This document shows, one piece after another, positions 54,127-64,000 of a DNA stretch of 64,000 nt. The translations under genes and the position numbers were made by a program. Within the stretch, counting starts at the first letter, position 1; each line of letters starts with the position of its first letter. This stretch comes from Pholiota molesta. Lineage: Eukaryota > Basidiomycota > Agaricomycetes > Agaricales > Strophariaceae. A model generated the notes under the pieces. The model was not told where the DNA came from. It saw only the letters and a list, made by a program, of their open reading frames with translations, and ran no database searches. Where the stretch lies: the NCBI GenBank assembly GCA_014925825.1, contig JACGCK010000063.1, positions 186,001-250,000 of the forward strand. The letters are read 5' to 3'.

Positions 54127-57100
54127 CTAGAACAACCCCAAGAGTTCTTCATCCCCAAGTTCTTTAATCTGGTCACGCGCCTCCCTGGCAGGGCGTGCAA
54201 TGAAGGGTTTGTCACTAGCCGCACTTTCCAGTGCCTTCATAGCAACAGAGCGTAAAAGCTTGAGCCGTTGGAATAAGTTCAGGCTTTCGTCAGCATCATC
54301 CTCATCGGGGGTGACAACGGCGAGGATGACTTGTGAGGAAATGACGGAAGGCGGGGTGCCTTGTACTAGATGGGACCTGATGTGGGTTTGCGTTAGTTAG
54401 GAAAGGCATATTAAAGATAATGGGTTTGCATACTCGACGATGGGGCGGAGGAGGTCAGCGCGGAATGCCAAAGAACGGAAAAGACCACCAATGGCTTCGC
54501 AGTAATGCTCTGCGAGAAATCAATTAGACAACTTCTGAGATATCTTGGGAGCATCTGGAGCAGGCTTACCACTGTGGGACTCGCGGAACGCATCAGCCAC
54601 GACCTCAACAGCCGCCTCTACTGCCTTCTCGCCTGTGTTCTTTGACGCACTGCGGAATACGTACGACAGAGCTAGAACAAAGCTCGTTGCAATCGAGTCC
54701 TCGTTGCCTCTTACACCCGCAATGAGCTCGGTGATAACAGGGTCCACACGAGGCTGATTCTTCATCAACACACCCAGCGCTTCAGCCGCCTTCCCTCGCA
54801 CGCTCGCACTAGCTGCGTCGCTCGTGCTCTTCACGAATGTCCGCTGCAGCTGCGGGAAGAAAGGCTTCACGAATGCGGGGATGCGCTCGAGCATCGTCGT
54901 CAAAGCGCTAAGGAGCGCGATTTTCACGCCCGGTGGGTACGTCATCGCCTGTGTGGCGACGCGGATAAGTGGGCCTGTGAATGGTACCACGAACGGCTTG
55001 ATCGCTGCCTCGCTCGTACGCTCGACGAGATCCCCGATCGCGTATGCTGCCTGCTCGCGCTGCTCGTTGCTGCCTGTGGTAAGACCAGCAATGATGATGG
55101 GCACAGTCGGGGCGACTCCCTTGGGTAAATCGAAGCCCGGAACGGTACGCCCTGGAGCGCCTGTAGAGTCGATCGTGCGGCGGAGAGGGACGACTAGAGG
55201 CTCGAGCTCGTCCTTAGGCACTGAGCGTACAAATGAGTCGAAAGCGTTCCATGCGGCGGTATGGACGGCAACTTGTGGATCATCCAGGAGGGAAACTAGT
55301 TGTCGGACCCAGTCGATTCTGTAAAGTGATGAGTCCAATTCGGAAGAGTCACAGAATACGGTGAAGAGTTGGCACGCGCTGACTCTCCGTGTAGGAGAAT
55401 CATTCTTAGCCCTATCAAAGATAACATCAGGGAAACGGTCTTATGAAGCACATATAATAAAATACGCACCAGCCGATCAGCAGCATCATCACAGTGTTTA
55501 AGCCTTCTGCGTCATTGACAGAAGAGAACAGGGCGTTTACAGCTTCATCAACAGCCTCCCGAAGTTCTTCATCAATGTCATCTTCGGAAACCCTCACCAA
55601 TGCGTTCAAAATGACTGTAAGTCGTCGGCTCAAAGCATTTCCTGCAACAGTAACGAGAGATGCGAGGGCACGAGCATTGAAGACCGTCATAGGAATGGCT
55701 GTTAGTGTAGGGATCAACACTGGGAAGACGGTCGACGCGCGAACCTAGGAAAGGCTAACTTCAGAAATTGGTGAAGAGGAGACTACAGCAAAACTTACAT
55801 TCATCACTTCCTTTAGGGCTTGCAGTGCAGTACCAGAGCCCTTTCCAGGTTGACGGAGAGCTTCCAAGAGAGTGGGAATGGTTTGATCGATAGCCTTTGC
55901 GCCCATTTCTTCTTGTAAAACGTCGAAGGCTTGAGCGGCCGCCGAACGGACATTAGCCTCATCGTCGACTAAAGCTGCCCGAACGATCGTGATGATATCA
56001 TCTTCATGGTCCTCTCGCTGCGCATCAGTGGAGTTTTGCCTGAAAGAAATGGTCAGAAAGGTTCTCGGAGATCTTGCTATCCAATAATTACATGATTTCG
56101 CTGATAACTGAAGCCACTCCTTCTCTCGTACGAGCGTCGGGCGATGTGGCCTTCGTTTTGAGAATGGGCATGATTGATGCCAGAATCCTTTCACCAAATT
56201 TGCGGCAGATTTCGCCCACTGTCCGAGCGGCGGTCTACAAATTGTTTAGCTTTATTCTATTGAAATCAGTGAATGATATTACCTCTTGTTGTTCAAATTC
56301 GTCGGATGAAATGAGTACTAGAATTTGGTTCATGAGTTCGGGAAGGATTTCTCTGACTAAAGAGACTATGAGATTCAACACGGACATCACGCGAAAATAT
56401 ATACTATACCTGTTCGAGGAGTATTGTTAACAAGAGCCTTCCAGATCTGCATCGATGCTTGTCGTACGACAACCACGCCATCTTGACGGACAAGATATAA
56501 AGCGGCCAAAATTCTGTCACGACGTTCCTCGCCGAGCACTTCAAGAAGGGCACGACGAGATGATTCGACTGTAGTTGCCTCTGCAGCCATATCCTCTTCG
56601 TCAAATTCAGAAGCTTTGCCTGAAATGCCCGACACCTTGAACAAAAGCTCTCCCACAAGCGTGATCGATGATTGCTATAGAAAAATATTAGGAATATAGG
56701 GCGAGGCGGACGAATGAAACTTACACGGATGCGCCATCCAGGATCGAACATTCCATTCTCGAGTTCAGGTAGTAGTAGATCAATTGCCTTGGTGGAATAA
56801 TTGTTGACAACCATTCGTCCAGCACGCATAGCAGCTTCTCGAACATATTCTTCGGTATCGGAAAGACCACCAAGAATAGGCGAAATGATTTTTGGAAGAT
56901 GCGGTTGGAAACGGCTACCGAATGTCGCAGGCAGGTAGACGAGAAGGGACATGAAACCTTCACGAACAGTGGCCCTGGGCGATCGAGCGTTTGCGATTAT
57001 GTCGGGAAGGAGGCCCTCCATTCTTTCCATACCAAGGCCGGATAGGACTTCACTGAGGCCTTGAGCTGCTCCTTGGCGATCGACTCCCGAAGTATCAGTT

Positions 57101-60100
57101 TTGAGAGTCCGTAATAGTCCAGGTACTAGATCAGGGAAGTGAACTTCTCCTAGTCGCTCCACCAGCGTTCCCAGTGCCTTCGCTGCTGTCGCACGAGCTT
57201 CGGGAACAGGGTCTACTAGAACCACATGTACCAGTGGGAGAAGTTCGTCGAGGTATGGCACAAAGTCTTTGACGTCCGTTAGAGAAGCGAGATTTCCAAC
57301 GATTTGGACAGCTTTCTTCTTTGTGTCAGCACCACGCTCACGTAGACCTCGTTCGAGGATAGGGACAACCTAAAGTGTAGTGATCAACAGGATGAAATAT
57401 CGAAAATATTAATATACAACCATACCAGAGCTAGAGAAGAATGGTCGATATAGTGCATGAAAGACATTTTGAGTAAAGCACTCAGAGCATTGGGTGTTTT
57501 GGCAGGATCAACCAATGCCTTAAGCAGAACTGGTACAAGGGATTGAATTTCCGGATTGCTGATTACTTCTCCAAATTGTTTCAAGCTCTTGTTGGCAGCG
57601 GTTCGCACTTGAGCATGAGAATCGGTTAAGACTCCGGTCAATCGAGGAATAACAATGGGGAGAGAGATGGACAATTGGCGAGGCGAGCAATAAGCCATCA
57701 TTCCCAACAGTTCGATAGATCCTTTCTTCGATCGCCATTGCTTTTCGTCCAGTCCTTCCAAAAGAGTGGGAAGGATAAGTTTGACGCCGTAGCCGGATAG
57801 ATTGCCCATAATGACACGTGCAGCTTCTTGCGTGGCTTCCCGAACATCGGTTGTCGCGTCGCCAAAGGATGTTAGCAGGAGAGGAAGAACATATGTGATA
57901 TATGGTTCAAAAAGTCGCCCCAAAGTATTCGATAATGTTTCGAAGGCGAACATGACACCTTGGCGGTATTCGTAGCGTTTCTTTTCTTCCGCAGCAGACT
58001 TGAGCCTCTGAATGACATTGAATTCCTTTATACCACCAATGCCAGTGCCCTTGATTACTCCAGCGAGACCATAGGCAGCTCCGCGACGACTCGCGTACTT
58101 CGGAGCTTCAAAAAGATCTTGAAACAAGCCATCGACCAAGCTAGGCAACCTAGGTCTCATCAAGGTGACCAGCGGTGATAAACATTCCGAAACGGCGATT
58201 TGCACTTGCTCTGCTGGCGTTTTGAGGGCATCAACGAGTTTGTCGACAATGACGGGTATTCTGGGATCCGAAGCGTCCAGATGGCGAGCGACACGACCGA
58301 AGAGGATGACAACCGCCTCTTTGATAAAATCATCAGTTTCGGAAGACGACGACGAATCGGCCAAGCGCTCCTCGAAAATTTCAATCAAAGGTGCTAGGCG
58401 CTTGGCTCCATGCAAATCGATAACGGTTGTTCCGGCAGAGAGCATCCCTCGTCGAACGTCGGATATTCGGTCCCCAAGCGCTTGATCCTCGATTAGGAAC
58501 TTGAAGAATGGTTCGAGCTGTGTTTCCGTAAATGAAGGCGCGAGTAGCTCGAGCGCGGTCGCTGTGGCAATACGAGCGGGCCATGGGTCGGAGCGATCGA
58601 GGCTTTGAGCAATGACCATTCCCTAACATAATCATCAGATACATATAATCATGCATTGTAGAGAAAACATACGTATTGATCGAATTCTGGTGCTAAAACT
58701 TTAGCCTAGATGACGGGAAAACGTGTATGAGAAGAGATGAAATAAATATAAGAAATAAGATAAGTACCTTGTCGCGATAGTAGTCTTGCAATGTGGATAG
58801 CGTGCTCTCGATTGTTACCGGCCATTGTTCGACAGCTTCTGCAATTGCTGCAGCCGTACTCGTCCGGACGTATGCGTTGTCATGACCTGATGACGAAAAA
58901 TTAGCTAATTTCCATCAATTATGGACAAAATATAATGACCTAGGTATTCAAGTAAATCGCGCAGGAACGTTTCTGGCACGTCGTGGCCGTTGTCCTCCCA
59001 GATGTGGATAGCTAGCCTGGTGTTTTGTTCGTCATCATCGTGACAGGCAATCCATAATTCGGGCGACCAATCCATATCCGTGAGATCAAACGGCTGAGAG
59101 AAACGTGAGAAGGGGCGCTTGTAAACGGAGAATAAAGTAAAAATACCTGAAGGGCTTGCAAGCACGAGTTTCTGACATATGATTCCTGGAAGAGTGTACC
59201 GCGAAGTAACGCTGATATCTCTTGGGGCGATGCTGTGTCGTGGATCGCTTCACCGATACCGATGAGGTCCGATGATGCTTCTTTGGCAAGGTTAGGCTGG
59301 CTACGGATGACGTGGATGAGGTTTTCGATCGTTTGATGTCTTGGGAAGGCGGGGCTGGCAACTAAGGGGTGGCACATTAGTATTGCAATATCTGTGGTGG
59401 CAGTCTCAGCATATAGACATACATTCGCCACAGTGGAATTTGATAATTTCCAGCGCCAATGCGACTTGCTCCAAGGGGTCATCTTCCTCTGCCAGGCCAG
59501 GAAGTCCGCCAGTGAGGAGGATCTGGCTGATGAGGGGGAATGTGTAGGAAAATGTGGCCGCATCAAATGGTGTTTGCTCAGAAAGGAATCGCAAACGATA
59601 AAGGACGCGAATTACGAGCACTATCATTCAAAGTTAGTCGGAAGAATGGCTTCAATGTGTATAACTCACTGAACAAGGGCTCGGCTTGCAGCTCCTCTGG
59701 TACGGATCCAATTTGCAAGTACCGCAGGGTCGCGATACCAATCCATTGCCTAAACGTATCCAGACGATCTGAGGTACTTTTTGACAGCTCCTGTTGCAGT
59801 TAATCGATAAAATGTCGTAGTTCTGGGGTCAAGTAACTCACAATATACGTCTCGAATGCTGTTGATCCAGAGAGGAATGAACCACGACTCAAAGCTCCTT
59901 GTAGCAGTAATGAAACGATTGATGACATATGAGATTGAAATTCCTCCACGCCAGCGGCGACGAGACTTTTGACGAAGTTGAGCCCCCGCTCGAGTCGCGT
60001 CTTCAAGGTTTGCACATGTAGGCGGATCTTTGCTTCCTTTTCTAGTTGCGCCTGAACGAGGGCTTGCTGTTGCTTGGTCAAAGTAACAGGAGCGGCTTTC

Positions 60101-63100
60101 TTCGATGCAAGCGATTTGCGAATTTCCTCTTCCCATCTCGCAATCTCGTAATCCTTTCCTTTGTTAGTCCTGACCTCGGCTTGTGTCGATGAAAGGACTG
60201 AATGAAAGCAGTAAGTATGGTTTGAAGATAACAATATCTGAGAACACACCATCCACAAAGGTAGTCCCTTCAGGTGTAGCCCAGATCGCAAGATCGTCAT
60301 CGGTTAGTGAGTTCAGGATAGCCGGATCAAGGTCGTCTTTCAGTTGATCGACAATACGTGGCAATACAGTCGGTGGAGAAATGAACGTCAAGGACGTGAT
60401 TGCGCTATACGAAGCCTCCGCGAAGCCAAACTGCGTAATGTCAGACAGAGAAGGGGAATGATGTGCGAAATGTGCATACCCTCGATTTGGCCAAGCTCGC
60501 TTCCAGAACGATATTGAGGAGCTGATCAAGATATTTGTTGATGACTTCGTACGGATCCACTCGCGCCCGCTGACAAATATCGATCCAGGTTTGTCGGTCA
60601 GATCCACCTATAAGAAATAGTTAGAATGAAATCAAAATAGCGAACAATGACGTACGGACATATAAGGTGGTGATGCGCCAGGACAATCAATTCGACAGCA
60701 GCATTCTCCCGCAAGGCCAAATCGACGTCTTCCTCAAACGAAACTGTACTGAGTAGCAGAGCGGACAAGCGTCCGTGTTTGTTCCACGGTGCAATGGGTT
60801 CTTCTGAAGCTGGTGTCGCAGCTTTCTGTGCTTGAGGATCGCGAGCGACGAAAGTTGATAGTGATTCGCGGATAATTCGACCTGTCAGTTTTGGTGCTCG
60901 TGCAGTGGCTTCGACGAGCGATGCGTTTACGAGTCGCCGGATCTCGGGATATGGACTATCGAGGGCGAGGTGGACATATACAAGTCCGAGTTGTAACCTA
61001 CAACCAATGTATTAGAATCAAGATACTGTGCAAAGTCAAGTACGCACCTGAGGGTTTCATTCTTCAGAAGTTCGTTCGAGAAGTATTGAAGAGCTGCATC
61101 AGCGGCCCTCAGGAGCCATCGTTCGTCGTCTTCATGAGTAAGCTTTTGGTACACCTTGTCCCAAAGCAAAAACGATTGTTTTGCGCTGCTAGTAGTGATA
61201 ACAGAGATGGCCGAGTTTTGAGAGATCGCGGAATCTAGGAGGCGGATCAATGCCGAGTTCCGGAATTAGGAGCGGAAATTGCACCCACCAAATTTCTTTG
61301 AGCGCGCAAATGGGCCAAGGAGAACTGCAAGAGCAACATAGCCCTCGTATGGACCTCCGCTTGCATTCAACGGGTTGCTTGACACGGTTTTCAAGCAAGT
61401 CTCGAAGGACGAAAAGAGGCCTTTGGCAAGGGCGAGGCCGTTCTCGGTTTCCAACAATGTTTGGTCATCCGTAAAGATAGATCCAGCGAGACCGACGAAA
61501 GCTTTCCTGACGGCAATTTTCGAGCTGTTCATTTCCTTCGATATCAATTGGATAGTTTCGGCAGGAACCGAGTCCTCGCGAAGGAGGTAGACGATGTGGG
61601 GCGACAATGCGCCGGCCAATATCGTAGCGGCTCCTTCATGCGGCTCCTTGGCGACAAGGCTCGTGATGGCTTGAACGATGGGCAGGGACACGCCTGGGGC
61701 CGGAGTAATGAAGGAAAGCATGGTGTACAGAGCAACGCGGTGGTCCGGACCTGCAGATTTACCAGTCTTTGGCAGATTGATAAGTTCGGGAACAGCAGCG
61801 CGAGCGAGGTTATGAGGGTCCTCAGGATCGCCCCGGCCAATTAAAACCTTGAAGAAGTTGACCGAGTTTGACCGTACGGTAGCATTTGTGGACTTGGCGC
61901 TGCTTATAATCTGAGCTAGGAGCTTTTGGAAGGAATCGAGGGCGAGAGGATGGGTGTACGCAGAAAAGAATTGAGTAACAGCTGAGATAAATATTTAGCC
62001 AATAGTTTAACAATGTAAGGCATGCAAACTTACCAGGTAAGGAGTATTCCGGAGACCGTAACAATGCTTTTTCAATCGTCGGCGCGATAGTTTTAGTGAA
62101 GTCGTCAGTAGTGATGAATGTCGATATAAAGTCGTTGAAGGTCGTCTAGATTAGATGAATTAGAACATTGCGTGTTCCATCGATGAGTGACATACCAGAA
62201 TATGCTCTGGAAGAGAGCTTTTGGCCATAAGGATGTTTGTGGTATACAGAGCAATGATTCCGTCCTGTTTGAATATGTTAAATAGATTCGAAATAGCAAG
62301 TAATCGAATCTACGAGCCTTGAGTTCTTGGGGTAACCTACTAACAGGCTCTTCAGGGACATTTTTCAGGCGAATCAGAACGCTGATTGATACACCAAGCA
62401 ATTCGACCATTCGGGAAGGAGATGGATGGGTTTTGATGATCGACAGCAGAGTTTCTATGACTTCGGGGACTCGTTTTCCAGCCGATCTAAGCGCTCTTCG
62501 TGTGCGCACAAGACCACCCTTCTTCAACGATGGTTTCGCTTTGGATGACTCCGTGAGCATGTCGAGAACCAGGGCCAATGATCCGACAAGAGCGCGCCAT
62601 GGATTGGATTTAGTGAATTCAGGATTGTGTTTTACGCAGACTGTATACAGTCCGCAGCACCAGCTCAAGAGAACGAATAGATCTGAGGGCGCGTATGAGC
62701 TACAAACTTGGTATTTAGTAGATTGATTCTTAGAACGAATAGTGCGCGACATACTCAGCGTTTCCTCTCTTTGCGAGCTTTCCTATTTCGTTGGATAGCC
62801 ACCCAATAATCTGTTCTGCGACACCGAGCCTGACCTCGTCCTTCGCACCCTCCTCTGTCCCTCGAAGTTCATCCCGGCGTACCAACTCCATCCCAACTTC
62901 CTCCACCGCACTTTGTGAACCGGAATCGGCATATCGCGGGTAGGTCAAGGTCAACAACTTGAAGATATCTAAGATCTGTGACAGTGTAAGATCTACGTAG
63001 AAATGTATCAGCAAGTGCGTCTCCTGATCAAAAAAAAAGCGCGTACCTCCATGTTTCGCGAGAGATAATAGCTCATCTCGCAGAAACGATATCCTTTCCT

Positions 63101-63513
63101 TCGTCTTCTCCTTCATGAGAGTCCTCTGCGCATAGTCTATAGAGCGTGGCCAGTCACTGAGCACGCGTTCTCGTTGCCAAACTTGATCCTGGGCGTCGTC
63201 ATTGCCGTTCGATGGTTCCCCGACGCTCGCTGTCGATATCCAGGATTGGATCTCGGATTTGCTCATCACACCCGCGGCCGTCTCCTTCGCCTTGAGCTTC
63301 GAGAATGTAGCTTTTGAAGGCACTTTGAAATCGGATAAGGGGCAGAGATAACGAAAAAAGCTGAACCGGGTCGGTGTGGTCAAGTGCAGATAATTTCAAG
63401 TCAAGCATCTGACGGAAATTCTGACCGTGGGAATATAAAGTGTAGTGCATCGAAAATGTAAAGCCTTTCGAGTCACATTAACTTGTAGCACTTACGCCCG
63501 CTATTGGAACCAT
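54127..63513 (-). CDS. GCN1: Translational activator GCN1 (HEAT-repeat protein), about 28 exons
   Basis: GCN1 binds ribosomes and GCN2, and lets uncharged tRNA activate GCN2 to phosphorylate eIF2-alpha; it acts in the cytosol. I read about 28 exons and about 2,600 aa, the usual length. Exon 1 is tiny: 63513-63496, MVPIAG, then a 75-bp intron and exon 2 from 63420 (NFRQMLDLKLSALDH). Almost the whole protein is HEAT repeats, best seen in the largest exon (about 58620-57425). The conserved central block related to eEF3 is clear: ALVDPAKTPNALSALLKMSF, AAKALGTLVERLGE, FLPLL-type repeats and EYVREAAMRAGRMVVNNY. The C-terminal part with AIGDLVERTSEAAIKPFV and KIALLSALTTMLERIP corresponds to the region that contacts the GCN2 RWD domain in yeast. 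The end is GDEELLGLF, stop at 54127. I checked the first and last joins and many internal ones, but not every exon boundary. Confidence 0.93.
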
Positions 63514-63867
63514 TGCGAAAAGGGGCCGCAGCTGGTTAACTGGCCACTTAGAAACTACACAGAAGAGAAATATAATGCATAGAAGTGAGTCATATTTCAC
63601 TACATAGTAATGGATAGAAAATTAACATGGATTGCAGATGACGACCCTACAACCACGTACAACTAGAATTAAGACCGAAAACGCGAAAGCGTCAAAATGC
63701 ATGAGATCATGAACAAAAGAAAAATAGACCCTGTAGTGCTTGAAAAGAAAGAAGTGAGAAAGTTGCGGAAATACATATATGCAGCGTGAATAAAAAATAC
63801 GTAGCGTGTGTTAGGAAGATGATACCAAAAGACCCAAAATAATGATAGAAAAAGTTGTCCAGATAAT
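63514..63867. other. Intergenic between two minus-strand genes
   Basis: Contains the GCN1 promoter and the presumed 3' UTR of the next gene. AT-rich, no gene seen. Confidence 0.45.
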
Positions 63868-63999
63868 TTAGTGCGGCATACCACGGTGATCATCGAAGTG
63901 TTCCACGCAAGGTTCGCGAAAATAGACAGGTGGAGGAGGTGCATGCTCATGGTGGACGTAGCGTGAAGCTCTTATCTCTGAAGGCAGCAGTCGGGGATT
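63868..63999 (-). CDS. 3' end of a minus-strand gene, partial
   Basis: An open minus-strand frame enters from the window end and closes with TAA at 63870-63868. It reads PSEIRASRYVHHEHAPPPPV, then YFREPCVEHFDDHRGMPH at the end. The Pro-rich stretch and lack of stops suggest a real C-terminus, but only 43 codons are visible and I do not recognise the family. The overlapping frame 63669-63950 is less protein-like. Confidence 0.35.
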   Translation of the reverse strand, partial: NPRLLPSEIRASRYVHHEHAPPPPVYFREPCVEHFDDHRGMPH

Positions 64000-64000
64000 G

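Noticed and set aside
1..64000. tRNA, rRNA or CRISPR features
   Set aside because: I saw no TTCGA-arm with a matching cloverleaf, no rRNA-like sequence and no regularly spaced repeats. A tRNA scan would be needed to exclude intron-containing tRNAs.

Overview
The window looks like nuclear DNA of a filamentous basidiomycete, most likely an Agaricomycete. Protein genes are cut by many short introns (mostly 49-80 bp, GT-AG with a few GC-AG) with CTAAC/CTGAC-like branch sites. The genes include families typical of mushroom-forming fungi: an F-box protein, a seven-helix membrane protein, ankyrin proteins with a Cys-rich C-terminal motif, a cerevisin-type protease and a TEA-domain regulator. I rebuilt exons by hand from reading frame and splice consensus. 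Where I give a full join, the exon lengths sum to a multiple of three, except where I state a frame break.

Layout. 0.7-3.9 kb: dynamin-type GTPase (+), ten exons. 4.2-6.1 kb: F-box protein (+). 7.3-12.3 kb: neutral ceramidase (+) with 25 exons. 12.6-13.3 kb: an orphan 195-aa protein (+). 13.8-15.5 kb: TEA/ATTS transcription factor (-) with a frame break. 15.6-20.9 kb: gene-poor, with a pogo-like MITE. 20.9-23.7 kb: membrane-anchored GH5 exo-beta-1,3-glucanase (-). 23.8-31.7 kb: gene-poor, with a second copy of the same MITE. 31.7-34.1 kb: a head-to-head pair, pinin (-) and SRP72 (+, with a homopolymer frame break). 35.3-37.2 kb: membrane-anchored histidine-phosphatase-like protein (+) with a 6-nt micro-exon. 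38.2-44.5 kb: tandem array of five related units of a GNAT/ankyrin/Cys-motif family, of which only one is close to intact. 45.2-46.4 kb: seven-helix membrane protein (+). 46.7-47.2 kb: a small secreted Ser/Thr/Pro-rich repeat protein (-), hidden under a longer open frame on the other strand. 48.8-50.4 kb: subtilisin-like protease (+). 52.3-52.6 kb: a 79-aa stand-alone dsRNA-binding-domain protein (+). 53.3-54.0 kb: conserved 182-aa protein (+). 54.1-63.5 kb: GCN1 (-), about 2,600 aa. The last bases hold the 3' end of another minus-strand gene.

Housekeeping functions (GCN1 in the amino-acid starvation response, SRP72 in protein targeting, pinin in splicing, dynamin) lie beside cell-surface and secreted functions (glucanase, ceramidase, protease, secreted repeat protein) and a fast-evolving tandem family. 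I see no metabolic gene cluster, tRNA, rRNA or CRISPR array. The strongest leads are the GNAT-ankyrin tandem array with shared upstream motifs, the hidden secreted repeat protein, the single-domain dsRBD protein, the pogo MITE family, the Asn-for-His change in the phosphatase, and two frame breaks inside conserved genes that are probably assembly errors.
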